A stretch of DNA of 64,000 nucleotides from positions 5,433,001-5,497,000 of the forward strand of contig NZ_JALPKR020000002.1 of the NCBI RefSeq assembly GCF_023195515.1. The letters run 5' to 3'. Shown here one piece after another: positions 42,901 through 51,945 of this stretch. The stretch is from Variovorax sp. S12S4 (lineage in GTDB: Bacteria; Pseudomonadota; Gammaproteobacteria; Burkholderiales; Burkholderiaceae_C). Under the pieces are notes generated by a model. It did no database searches, had not been told where the DNA came from, and worked only from the letters and a program-made list of their open reading frames with translations. Positions within the stretch are counted from its first letter, which is position 1. Every line of letters begins with the position of its first letter. A program made the position numbers and the translations under genes.

Positions 42901-45900
42901 TCAATGAAAATCGCGGCTGGTGTTGCTCTGCGCCAGCCGGCCCATGAGCGGCGTCAGGTCCTTGAAGCCCGTGGCAATCAGGTGTTGCACCTTGCCGCCG
43001 GTCTCGTCGTCGCGCTGCCAGGTGCCCTGCACCGCCAGCAAGTGCGACTTGAGCAGCGGCTCGCGCCAGGCTTCGATGACATGGCTCCAGACGATGACGT
43101 TGACATTGCCGGTCTCGTCCTCGAGCGTGACGAAGATGGTGCCGTTGGCGGTGCCCGGGCGCTGCCGCCCCTTGACGATGCCGCAGGCGCGCGCGGTCTG
43201 GCCGCTGGGCAGGCTGCGCAGTTCTTCGGCGCTCATGAGCTTCATGCGTGCGAGGCGCGGGCGCAGCAAGGCGAGCGGATGGCGCCGCAGCGTGAGGCCG
43301 AGCGCCGCGTAGTCGCCGACGATTTCCTCGCCCTCGGGTGCCGCGGGCAGTTGCAGGACCTGCTCGTTGATCGGCACGCCCTTGAGCAAGGCCGGCGAAC
43401 GCCTCTGCGCTGTGGCGTCCCACACCTGCTGGCGCCGATGGCCCGAAAGCGACATCAGCGCATCGGCGGCGGCCAGCGCGGCCATGTCCTTGCCGTCGAG
43501 TTCGGCGCGCAGGGCGAGGTCTTCGGTGCTGGTGAAGGGCGCTTGCGCGCGCGCTTCGAGCAGGCGCTTTGCGCCCTCCTTGCTGAGGCTCGAAACCCGG
43601 TTCAGCCCGAGCCGCACCGCGGGCTGGTTCTCGTTGCCGAGGCGATTGGCGTAGCGCGCATCGGTGCCCGGCGGCATGCGCGGTGCATCGGGGCTGCGGG
43701 CCTCGAGCGTGGTGTCGATGTCGCTGCACGCGACATCGACCGGCCGCACTTCCACGCCATGCCGCCGCGCGTCCTGCACAAGCTGCGAGGGGCTGTAGAA
43801 GCCCATGGGCTGCGAATCGAGCAGCGCCGCGAGGAAGCAGGCAGGCTCGTAGTTCTTGAGCCAGCTGCTCACGGTGACCAGCAGCGCAAAGCTCGCGGCA
43901 TGGCTTTCGGGAAAACCGTAGTCGCCAAAGCCGAGGATCTGCTTGAAGATGGCTTCGGCGAAAGACTCCTTGTAGCCGTTGTCGACCATGCCCTTCACGA
44001 GCTTCTCGTGGAACTTCTCGAGGCCGCCCTTGCGCTTCCATGCGGCCATGGCGCGCCTCAGCTGATCGGCCTCGTCGGCGGTGAACTTGGCCGCGATCAT
44101 GGCGATCTGCATCACCTGCTCCTGGAAGATCGGCACGCCGAGCGTGCGCTCGAGTGCTTCTTTCAGCTCTTCCTTCTCGTAGTGGATCGCCAAGCCCTTG
44201 GCCAACCGCTCGCGCTGCTTGAGGTAGGGATGCACCATGCCGCCCTGTATGGGCCCGGGCCGCACGATCGCGACCTCGATCACCAGGTCTTCGTAGCAGC
44301 GCGGCTTCAGGCGCGGCAGCATCGACATCTGCGCCCTGCTCTCGATCTGGAACACGCCGATGGTGTCGGCGTCGCAGATCATGTCGAACACCTTCTGGTC
44401 GTCGTTGGGGATGTGATGCATCTCCACCATCGAGCCGCGCCAGCGGTTCATGTGGTCGAGCCCGCGTTTTATCGCGCTGAGCATGCCGAGCGCGAGCACG
44501 TCGACCTTGAGCATGCCCATGGCTTCGAGGTCGTCCTTCTCCCACTGGATGACGGAGCGGTCTTTCATCGATGCCTTTTCGACCGGCACCAGCCGCGTGA
44601 GCTTGGTGTGCGTGAGCACAAAGCCGCCCACGTGCTGGCTCAGATGGCGCGGAAAGCCCTTGAGGCGCTGCGTCATCTCGATCCATTGCACCAGCTTGAG
44701 TTCGTCTTCCTGCACGCCGACGCGCGCGGCCGCCTTGAACAGTTGCTCGCCCAGCACGGTGTCGTCGAACCAGTAGTGGTCTTTTGCAAACTCGTCGATC
44801 AGGCGCTCGTCGATGCCGATGGCCTTGCCCACGTCGCGCAAGGCGCTGCGTGCGCGGTAACAGATGACGACGGCGGCAATGGCTGCGCGCTCGCGGCCGT
44901 ACTTTTCGTAGATGTACTGGATGACCTCTTCGCGCCGCTGGTGCTCGAAGTCGACATCGATGTCGGGCGGCTCATTGCGATGCCGGCTCAGGAATCGCTC
45001 GAACAGCAGGTGGCCTTTTTCAGGGCTGACCGCGGTAATGCCCAGGCAGTAGCAGACGACCGAGTTGGCTGAAGAACCGCGCCCCTGGCAAAGGATGTGC
45101 TTCGAGCGCGCAAAGCGCACGATGTCTTCCACCGTGAGAAAGAACATCTCGTACTTCAGCTCGACGATCAGCGCGAGTTCCTTTTCGACCTGCTCGCGCA
45201 CCTTGCCGGGGATGCCCTCGGGAAAGCGGACCGCCGCGCCCTCCCAGGTCTTGCGCACCAGCGTCTGCACGGGCGTCTCGTGGTTGCCCACGGTTTCGAG
45301 CGGGTACTTGTAGGTCTCGCGGATCACATTGGGATCGAACCGGCAGCGCTCGGCCACCACCAGCGTGTTCGATAGCATTTCGGAGAGATACAGCTCGGCC
45401 AGCCGCACCCGCTGCCGCAGATGCCGCTCGGCATTCGACTGCAGCGCAAAGCCGCATTCGGCCACGGTCTTGCCTTGGCGCACGGCGGTGAGCACGTCGT
45501 GCAGCGGCTTGGCCGCGCGCGCATGCATGTGCACGTCGCCGGCCGCCACGAGCGGAACGCCCACGTGCTCGCCCGCCTGCATCAGCGTGACAAACCACAG
45601 GTCGTCGTCGAGCTCGTTGAGCATCTCCACCGCCAGCCACAGGTTTTCTCCATAGAGCGCCTTGGCGGCCAGCAGGTCTTCATGCAGCGAGGCGACGTCC
45701 ATGGCACCGCCCGGCGCCCTGTGCGGCACAAAAAGAACCTGGCAGTGCTGCAGCGATGCCACGTCGCTCTCGTCCCAGCTCACGCGGTATTCGCCCTTGG
45801 GCAGCTCGGTGTTGCGCGCGGCGGTGATGAACTCGCACAGGTTGCCCCAGCCCTCGGTGTCGTTGGCGATGACCACGAGCCTGAAGCGCTCGAAGCGGAA

Positions 45901-46257
45901 CTCGCTGCCGAACAACAGCCGGAAATCGGGGTTGCGCGGAAGCGGCGGCTCGTCAGGATGGTCGCGCTCGTGTTCTTCCAATTTGGCCGGCAGATCGCGC
46001 AAGCAGACGTGCGCGCGCACGATGCCGGCCACCGAGCATTCGTCGGTAATGGCCAGCGCCGTGTAGCCGAGTTGGTAGGCGCGCTCGACCATTTCTTCAG
46101 GCGTCGAGGCGCCGCGCTGAAAGCTGAAGTTGGTCAGGCAGTGCAGCTCGGCGTAGTCGGGCAGCGTGGGCGGTGGCTTCTTGCGCAAGGGCAACGGCAG
46201 CGCATGCACCTTGGCGGAGTTGCGTCCGCGCAGCTGCTTTTCGCTCAGGTCAGGCAT
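42901..46257 (-). CDS. dnaE2: Error-prone DNA polymerase DnaE2 (ImuC)
   Basis: An 1118-residue C-family polymerase. It opens with the PHP domain (ELHCLTNFSFQRGAS, ITDECSVAGIVRAH), carries the polymerase catalytic PPDIDVDFEHQRREE block and LCQGRGSSANS, then helix-hairpin-helix and OB folds (ACGIVKGRQRPGTANG). The length fits DnaE2 rather than the 1160-residue DnaE1. It works with ImuA and ImuB in SOS mutagenesis and lesion bypass. Its ATG overlaps the imuB stop by 8 bp. Confidence 0.95.
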   Translation of the reverse strand: MPDLSEKQLRGRNSAKVHALPLPLRKKPPPTLPDYAELHCLTNFSFQRGASTPEEMVERAYQLGYTALAITDECSVAGIVRAHVCLRDLPAKLEEHERDHPDEPPLPRNPDFRLLFGSEFRFERFRLVVIANDTEGWGNLCEFITAARNTELPKGEYRVSWDESDVASLQHCQVLFVPHRAPGGAMDVASLHEDLLAAKALYGENLWLAVEMLNELDDDLWFVTLMQAGEHVGVPLVAAGDVHMHARAAKPLHDVLTAVRQGKTVAECGFALQSNAERHLRQRVRLAELYLSEMLSNTLVVAERCRFDPNVIRETYKYPLETVGNHETPVQTLVRKTWEGAAVRFPEGIPGKVREQVEKELALIVELKYEMFFLTVEDIVRFARSKHILCQGRGSSANSVVCYCLGITAVSPEKGHLLFERFLSRHRNEPPDIDVDFEHQRREEVIQYIYEKYGRERAAIAAVVICYRARSALRDVGKAIGIDERLIDEFAKDHYWFDDTVLGEQLFKAAARVGVQEDELKLVQWIEMTQRLKGFPRHLSQHVGGFVLTHTKLTRLVPVEKASMKDRSVIQWEKDDLEAMGMLKVDVLALGMLSAIKRGLDHMNRWRGSMVEMHHIPNDDQKVFDMICDADTIGVFQIESRAQMSMLPRLKPRCYEDLVIEVAIVRPGPIQGGMVHPYLKQRERLAKGLAIHYEKEELKEALERTLGVPIFQEQVMQIAMIAAKFTADEADQLRRAMAAWKRKGGLEKFHEKLVKGMVDNGYKESFAEAIFKQILGFGDYGFPESHAASFALLVTVSSWLKNYEPACFLAALLDSQPMGFYSPSQLVQDARRHGVEVRPVDVACSDIDTTLEARSPDAPRMPPGTDARYANRLGNENQPAVRLGLNRVSSLSKEGAKRLLEARAQAPFTSTEDLALRAELDGKDMAALAAADALMSLSGHRRQQVWDATAQRRSPALLKGVPINEQVLQLPAAPEGEEIVGDYAALGLTLRRHPLALLRPRLARMKLMSAEELRSLPSGQTARACGIVKGRQRPGTANGTIFVTLEDETGNVNVIVWSHVIEAWREPLLKSHLLAVQGTWQRDDETGGKVQHLIATGFKDLTPLMGRLAQSNTSRDFH

Positions 46258-47617
46258 AGAACCCCTGCAGGTACCAGCGCACTTCGCCCTGGGAAAAGCG
46301 TGCGGAGAGCCGCTCGCGAAAGATCCACACCAGTCCGGCTTCGGGGCTTTCCGCCACGTAGTAGTCGCGCATGGCCGGCTGGCCGCCGTCTTCCTTGCCG
46401 CCCCACCAGCCGGCTTCGACGCGCTGCGGCCCGATCAGTTTGCTGAGGGGGCCGCGGTAGCACGGGCGCTCGCCGTCCATCTCGAGCAGCAGCGGCTCGG
46501 GCAAGAGCCACGGCGGGTAGAGCGCATCGGGCTGCAAAGCCGCGGCCTTCGCCTTTGCAGTTTCCCGGGCTTCCTTGCGGGTGCCCGGCAGCGCAGTGTC
46601 TTTCTGCAGCGCGGGCCGCCAGGCCTGCTTGCGCTCGGGCCGGTGGTCGGCCTGGGCCACGGGCACCACCACCTGCTGCGCCCCGAGCCGCACGCTGAGC
46701 CGCTCGACCATTTCGTGCAGCTTGTCGCCCTTGCGGTTGTCTTCGGGCAGAAAGCTGGTGCTGGCGCCGGCCCACGGATCGGTTTCGAGTGTGCGGAGGC
46801 GCAGCCAGCTTGCGGGCGCCGCAAGCGTGGTGAGGGCGAGTTTTTCGGAGAGCAGGCGCCGCAGGTGCGCCATGTCCTGCGTGGGCTCGGCCGTGCGCAC
46901 GGTGACCTGCTGGTGCGGCGGCAGGTTCACGCCGTTGAAGCGCTTGAGGTCGAGCGTCCATTGCAGCTCGAGCGCGCGCGCGCCGCGCTGGCGGGCACGC
47001 AGCCAGAACTGCAGCGCCGTAAGCAGCCGGTTGGCCGACCACATCAACTCGGGTGCGGTTTCGGCCAGCGCGGGCAGCTCGAGCTTCTGCTCGAACACGT
47101 CGGGCAGCGTGAGCCAGCTGTGGCTTTCGGGGCGCAGGCCCCAAGCCACGTCGAGCGCCTCGCGCAGCGCCGCGCCAAAGCGCCGCGTGAGGCCGCCGCG
47201 CGGCAAGGCCGCCACGTCGCCCCAGGTGCGGCAGCCCAGGCGCGCCAGCAGATCGAGGTGTTCGCGCGCGGCGCTCAGCGTGTCCAGCGGCAGGCCGGCG
47301 GGAATGTCCTTGGGCCGGCTCTCTTCGCGCTCGAACAGCCGCAGCCGGGCCAGCGCGATGAGGCTGGTGGCGCCCTGCGCGCCGCGCATCACGGCGTCGG
47401 GCGCGGGGTTCTCGTGGGCCAGCTGGCGCATCAGCGACGAGCGCCCACCCCACAGGCGCTCGCAGGCCGAAACCTCGAGCATCAGCGCCTCGTCTTGCCA
47501 GGCGACGTGCGGCGTGTATTGCAGCGCCCACCAGCCCAGCGCCTCGGGCGTGGGCAGGGGCTGCGCTTCGTCAGGCGAATCGGATTCAAGCGACCACCGC
47601 AATGCGATCCAGTGCAC
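46250..47617 (-). CDS. imuB: ImuB, inactive Y-family polymerase subunit
   Basis: A 455-residue protein of the DinB/UmuC superfamily: WIALRWSLES start, then LMLEVSACERLWGG, the LARLGCRTWGDVAALPR helix-hairpin-helix and the late WYLQGFY ending. The acidic metal-binding residues of active Y-family enzymes are not seen, as is normal for ImuB, which ties DnaE2 and ImuA to the sliding clamp. GTG 47617 is chosen because GGGAGG lies five bases before it; the frame is open 63 bp further but without a good site. It overlaps imuA by 32 bp. Confidence 0.92.
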   Translation of the reverse strand: MHWIALRWSLESDSPDEAQPLPTPEALGWWALQYTPHVAWQDEALMLEVSACERLWGGRSSLMRQLAHENPAPDAVMRGAQGATSLIALARLRLFEREESRPKDIPAGLPLDTLSAAREHLDLLARLGCRTWGDVAALPRGGLTRRFGAALREALDVAWGLRPESHSWLTLPDVFEQKLELPALAETAPELMWSANRLLTALQFWLRARQRGARALELQWTLDLKRFNGVNLPPHQQVTVRTAEPTQDMAHLRRLLSEKLALTTLAAPASWLRLRTLETDPWAGASTSFLPEDNRKGDKLHEMVERLSVRLGAQQVVVPVAQADHRPERKQAWRPALQKDTALPGTRKEARETAKAKAAALQPDALYPPWLLPEPLLLEMDGERPCYRGPLSKLIGPQRVEAGWWGGKEDGGQPAMRDYYVAESPEAGLVWIFRERLSARFSQGEVRWYLQGFYA

Positions 47618-48398
47618 TGGGGCCTCCCTTCCATGCGTCGATGCGCACCACCGTGGCCGCGGTCGATGTTGTCTCTTCACCGGCCGCCGCCGTGCCCTGC
47701 TGCTGCAGCCGCAGCTTGCGGCGCAACCGGGCGGCCGCCAGCAATGCGGCCATGCGCTCGTTGCGCGCGGGCAGCATCACCGGCGCGGCCAAGGGCGGCC
47801 CCCGGCGCTTGAGAATGCGCAGTTCGATCTGCGAGCTGTCGGCCTCGCAGCTTTCCACCTGAAGCCGAAGCCGCGCCGGCGACGCACCCTGCGCGGCCGA
47901 TTCGGGCCGGCACACGAAGAGCAGCACGTCATGCTGGGCGGCGGCCAGTTGCAGCCGCCGCAGCTCGCCCACCCGGGCCTGCGGCAGCCAGGCCAGCACG
48001 GCCGACACATCCGCACAGCGCAGCGCCTGTTCGCAGGCCCACAGGCGCGAAGCCGGCGCGTCGCTCCGGACCCACATCAGCGCTTCCACCGGCAAGCCCT
48101 GCGCCGCCAGAGACGGCCCGCAGGGTTCATAGGGCGCGCCGATCAGCACCACCGGCCCGCCGCGCGCCTGGACGGCCTGCGCCAAAGCGGGCAGCAGCAG
48201 TCGCCAGACATGGGCCTCGGGCGCGGTTTGCAGCAACTCCGTCATGGCGCCTACAGGCCAGCCGCCACCCGGCAGCTCGGCGTCGAGCGCGGCGTGGCCG
48301 GTGGCGACGACCTGCGCGTCGGCCAGGCCGAGCTCGTCGGCATGCCAGACGCCACGGCCTGCGGCGGCGGAAAAGGAGTTGAGGAAAGGAAGGCCCAT
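47586..48398 (-). CDS. imuA: ImuA, RecA/SulA-like mutagenesis protein
   Basis: A 270-residue RecA-fold relative: LDAELPGGGWPVGAMTELLQ, then GPVVLIGAPYEPCGPSLAAQGL and LQLAAAQHDVLLFVCRP. ImuA stimulates the ImuB-DnaE2 bypass complex. First gene of the cassette, 12 bp downstream of a LexA box on the same strand. Confidence 0.92.
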   Translation of the reverse strand: MGLPFLNSFSAAAGRGVWHADELGLADAQVVATGHAALDAELPGGGWPVGAMTELLQTAPEAHVWRLLLPALAQAVQARGGPVVLIGAPYEPCGPSLAAQGLPVEALMWVRSDAPASRLWACEQALRCADVSAVLAWLPQARVGELRRLQLAAAQHDVLLFVCRPESAAQGASPARLRLQVESCEADSSQIELRILKRRGPPLAAPVMLPARNERMAALLAAARLRRKLRLQQQGTAAAGEETTSTAATVVRIDAWKGGPSALDRIAVVA

Positions 48399-48410
48399 GA
48401 TGCAATCGTT

Positions 48411-48430
48411 AACTGTATTTTTATACAGTA
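48411..48430 (-). promoter_or_regulatory. LexA (SOS) box of imuA-imuB-dnaE2
   Basis: AACTGTAT (48411-48418) and ATACAGTA (48423-48430) form a near-perfect LexA operator of the CTGT-N8-ACAG type, only 12 bp before the imuA start codon. It should make the cassette damage-inducible. The divergent substrate-binding protein gene starts 88 bp on the other side. Confidence 0.88.
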
Positions 48431-48518
48431 TTCCATGGGCCGCAACCGGGGCAGGACAAATAGCGATTTACCCAAAGCGCCTTGCCTCTTAAGATGGCCG
48501 AACAAACAATTTGTGACC

Positions 48519-49646
48519 ATGCAATACAAAAAGATTCATTTGCTGGCTTCGGCCTTTGCCGCTCTCCTCCTTGCGGTACAGCCTGCGGCGCAGGCCCAAA
48601 CCAAGCCGCTCCTGATCGGCCAGACCTATGTGCAGACGGGCCCGCTGGCAACGCTGTCGACCGAGCCGCTGGTCGGCATTCGCGCGCTGTTCACCGCAGT
48701 GAATGCGAACGGCGGCGTGAACGGCCGGCCCATCGAGCTGCGCCAGCTCGACGATGCGTACGACCCCGCCAAGGGCGCCGAGAACGTGAAGACTTTCGTG
48801 AAGGACGGCGCCGTGGGCATCCTGATGCCGATCGGCACGTCGTCGGCGGTGGGCGCCTTGAAAGCAGCCAACGAACTCAAGATTCCGGTCGTAGGCTCGT
48901 ACACGGGTGCGGCGCCGGTGGTGAAACCGTCCGAATACGGCTTTCCGGTGCGCATCAGCTTCGACGAGGAATACAGCCGCATCGTGAACCACCTGTTCAC
49001 CATCGGCCTCTCGCGCATCGCCTTCGCGCACAACGACAACCCGGGCGCGCGCTCGGCGATGGAGAGCACGCAAAAATTCATTGCCGAGCGCGGCGAAAAA
49101 ATGGTCGGCAGCGTGTCGATCAAAAATGACGGCTCGGACGCAGCCGAACGCGCGGCGGAGCTGGTCAAGCTCAAGCCCAAGGCCGTGGTGCTGTCGGCCA
49201 CGAACGACGTGGCGGCCAAGTTCATCACGGCCTACCGCGCGGCGGGCGGCGAAACGGCTTTCTATTCGTTCTCTTTCCTGAACGGCCAGAAGCTGTTCCA
49301 GGACATCAAGAAGGACGCAGCCGGCGTGGTCATTTCGCAGGTCGTGCCGTACCCATGGAACACGGCAATGCCGATGATTGCCGAGTACCAGGCGGCCATG
49401 AAGAAAATCGGCGCGACGGAGTTCAGCTACGCCAGCCTCGAGGGCTATGTGGCGGCCAAGGTCATGGTCGAAGGCCTGAAGCGGGCGGGCACCAGCCCTA
49501 CGCCCGATTCACTGCAGAAGGGGCTCGAGTCGTTCAAGACGCTGGACATCGGCGGGATTGCTGTGTCTTACCGGCCCGGCGAGCACCGGGGGCTGACCTT
49601 CTCTGAGCTTTCGATGCTCAAGGCTGACGGGCGCTATTTGCGTTGA
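48519..49646 (+). CDS. ABC transporter substrate-binding protein, LivJ-like, orphan
   Basis: A 375-residue periplasmic binding protein with a signal peptide (LLASAFAALLLAVQPAAQAQ). The two-lobe type I fold is seen in LLIGQTYVQTGPLATLS, NANGGVNGRPIELRQLDD and PIGTSSAVGALKAANELKIPVVG. This is the branched-chain amino-acid/aromatic-acid class (HAAT). No permease or ATPase genes are in the window, so the transporter partner is elsewhere. The ligand is unknown. Confidence 0.88.
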   Translation: MQYKKIHLLASAFAALLLAVQPAAQAQTKPLLIGQTYVQTGPLATLSTEPLVGIRALFTAVNANGGVNGRPIELRQLDDAYDPAKGAENVKTFVKDGAVGILMPIGTSSAVGALKAANELKIPVVGSYTGAAPVVKPSEYGFPVRISFDEEYSRIVNHLFTIGLSRIAFAHNDNPGARSAMESTQKFIAERGEKMVGSVSIKNDGSDAAERAAELVKLKPKAVVLSATNDVAAKFITAYRAAGGETAFYSFSFLNGQKLFQDIKKDAAGVVISQVVPYPWNTAMPMIAEYQAAMKKIGATEFSYASLEGYVAAKVMVEGLKRAGTSPTPDSLQKGLESFKTLDIGGIAVSYRPGEHRGLTFSELSMLKADGRYLR

Positions 49647-49700
49647 GTGCTTTCTGCGGGGCGGGGTAAGTTCTTTTTCAGGGCGAGTGCAAAGGCCACC

Positions 49701-49913
49701 GGGTACTCCCCTCCGCGAATGTCCCCCGGCCTGCGGCCTCCTCCTTTATTTCGCTGCGCGGAGCACCCGATGCCCTGTGCACCGGGACACGCTGCTGGTG
49801 CACCGCTGATCAACGACCGCTCTGAATCACGCACACGTCGATGGGGTGCCTTGCGCAGCGAAATAAAGGAGGAGGGGCGCAGCCCCGGGGGACATTCGCG
49901 GAGCAAGGTACCC
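49701..49913. repeat. Large imperfect inverted-repeat element (about 213 bp)
   Basis: Left arm 49701-49768 and right arm 49844-49913 are inverted copies of each other over about 70 bp with few mismatches; both share the blocks CCGCGAATGTCCCCC and CTCCTCCTTTATTTCGCTGCGC. The middle (49769-49843) has a smaller repeat GTGCACC/GGTGCAC. The element fills the gene-free gap of 342 bp between two genes on the same strand. It has the form of a non-autonomous palindromic repeat and could also end transcription of the binding-protein gene. Confidence 0.75.
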
Positions 49914-49988
49914 CGTCGGCGGGTGCGCCGCCCTGAACAACGCCCCCAACGAACACTCAGTCAAAGCCCCTGGCGCAGAATTTGATTC

Positions 49989-50943
49989 GTGACACCCCTC
50001 ACGAACCAACCCCACCTCCCCATTACCCGCGCCCGGCTGCTCAGGCTAGGCGCCGCACTCTGCGCCGGTGCCGCGCTCCCCTCCTTCGCACAGCAACAAG
50101 GCAGGCCTGCGATGACCATGAACACCCGCCCTATTCCTTCCACCCAGGAGGCCCTGCCGGTTGTCGGCTGCGGCACCTGGATCGGGTTCGACCAGCGCCC
50201 CGGTACCGATGAATACAAGCGCCTGCCGGGTGTGCTCGACGCCCTCTTTGCCGCGGGTGGCAAGGTGATCGACAGTTCGCCGATGTACGGGCGCTCTGAG
50301 GAAACCACCGGCGAACTGCTGGCCTCATCGAAGCAGCGCGAGAACAAGGCTTTTCTTGCGACGAAGGTCTGGACATCGGGCCGGGATGCCGGCATTGCGC
50401 AGATGGAGCAGTCTTTCACGCGGCTGCGCACCCAGCGCATGGACCTGATGCAGGTGCACAACCTGGTGGACTGGAAAACCCATCTTTCCACACTGCGCGA
50501 ATGGAGGGGCAAGGGCCGGGTGCGCTACATCGGCATTACGCACTACACCGCCTCTGCCTACGACGAGGTCGAAGCGGTGCTGCGCGCCGAGAAGCCTCGA
50601 CTTTTTGCAGATCAACTATTCGATCGACGCGCGCGAAGCCGAGCAGCGACTGCTGCCGCTCGCAGCCGAGCGCGGGGTGGCGGTCATCGTCAACATGCCG
50701 TTTGGCGGGGGCGGCCTCCTGCGCCGGCTGCGGGACAAGCCGCTGCCTGCGTGGGCCGGCGAGATCGGCTGCACAAGCTGGGCGCAGGTGCTGCTGAAGT
50801 TCGTGCTGAGCCACCCGGCGGTGACCTGCACCATTCCCGGCACCAGCCGCGCCGAGCACATGGCCGACAACGCCGCGGCCGGCGCGGGCTCGTTTCCGGA
50901 TGCGGCGTTCTGGCGCAGCAACGCGCGCTCGATCGGGCTCTGA
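49989..50943 (+). pseudogene. Aldo/keto reductase with signal sequence, frameshifted
   Basis: GTG 49989 opens a frame with a hydrophobic export-like leader (LLRLGAALCAGAALPSFAQ). The reductase body has the family residues Asp and Tyr in IDSSPMYGRSEE, Lys in LATKVWTSG and His in QVHNLVDW. At 50595-50598 one base too many (AAGCCTCGAC where AAGCCNGAC is expected) switches the frame; coding goes on as FLQINYSIDAREAEQRLL to the stop at 50943. The restored protein is about 317 residues. The break is a mutation or a read error. Confidence 0.75.
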
Positions 50944-50959
50944 GCCGCAACCGCGGCGG

Positions 50960-51931
50960 CTATTCGAACTTGACGTTGTGCTGCCGCATGGTGGCGCCGA
51001 AGGCGTCGTATTGCGCGCGGAAGAACTCGGTGAACTTTGCGGGGCTCATGCCGTAGCCCTCGAAGCCCTGCTGCACCAGCTGCGCATGCACGTCCGGCCG
51101 CTTTAGCGTGTTCTGCAGTTCCTGCGACAGCTTGGCGGTAATGGCGGGCGGCAACCCCGGCGGTCCGAAAAAGCCGGCCCAGGGCGTGATGGTGAGCTTG
51201 CCCAGGCCCAGCTCACTGCCCGTGGGCACGTCGGGCAGCAAGGCGCTGCGCTGCGGCAGCAGCGTGACCAGCGCGCGAATGCGCCCCTCTTTCACGAAGC
51301 CCGGGGCCAACGTGCCGGTGGTGAACATCATGTGGATCTGGCCGCCGAGCAGGTCGGTCATGGCTTGCATGTCGCCCTTGTAGCGCGCGTTCACCACCTT
51401 GCGCTCGCCCAGCAGCTGCAGCATGGCCAACTCCGAGGCGCTGTTGCTCGACGCCGAGTTGTAGGCGCCGGGCTTGGCCGCGACCAGGGCCAGCAACTCG
51501 TTCACGCTCTTCGCCGGCAGGCTCGAAGGCACCACCAGGAACATCGAGAACTGGCCGGCCGAGCTGATCGGCGTGAAGGCCTTGAACGGATCGTAGGGCG
51601 GCGTGGGGCGCAGCGTGGGCGCCGCCACCATGGCGGTATTGGTGCCCATCAGCAGCGTGTAGCCATCCGGCTTTGCAGACGACGTGGCCTGCGCCGCTAG
51701 AACGCCGTCGGCGCCGGGCCGGTTTTCCACGATCACCTGCTGGCCGAGCTGCTTCGACAGCCCCTCCGCAATGATGCGCGTGAGCGCGTCAGCACCGCCG
51801 CCGGGTGCAAAGCCGACGATCAGGCGCAGCGGCTTGTCCGGATAGGTCTCGGCGCTCCACGCTGCCGCACCGGGCAGCATTGCCAGCGTGCTCCCCGTGA
51901 GGGCCGCCAGCGTCAGGTTTCTGCGTCGCAT
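50960..51931 (-). CDS. Bug-family (TctC) solute-binding protein
   Basis: A 323-residue tripartite tricarboxylate transporter receptor with a signal peptide (LAALTGSTLAMLPGAAAWSA). Family marks are YPDKPLRLIVGFAPGGGADALTR, VIVENRPGADG and KPDGYTLLMG. No TctA/TctB membrane genes are in the window. It starts 14 bp after the porin stop and is the last gene of the minus-strand catabolic operon. Confidence 0.9.
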   Translation of the reverse strand: MRRRNLTLAALTGSTLAMLPGAAAWSAETYPDKPLRLIVGFAPGGGADALTRIIAEGLSKQLGQQVIVENRPGADGVLAAQATSSAKPDGYTLLMGTNTAMVAAPTLRPTPPYDPFKAFTPISSAGQFSMFLVVPSSLPAKSVNELLALVAAKPGAYNSASSNSASELAMLQLLGERKVVNARYKGDMQAMTDLLGGQIHMMFTTGTLAPGFVKEGRIRALVTLLPQRSALLPDVPTGSELGLGKLTITPWAGFFGPPGLPPAITAKLSQELQNTLKRPDVHAQLVQQGFEGYGMSPAKFTEFFRAQYDAFGATMRQHNVKFE

Positions 51932-51945
51932 TTCTTGCTCCTTGT

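Noticed and set aside
49647-49985. Frames of 80-112 codons on both strands between the binding-protein and reductase genes
   Set aside because: They lie in the inverted-repeat element and mirror each other as palindromic DNA must; no coding signal.
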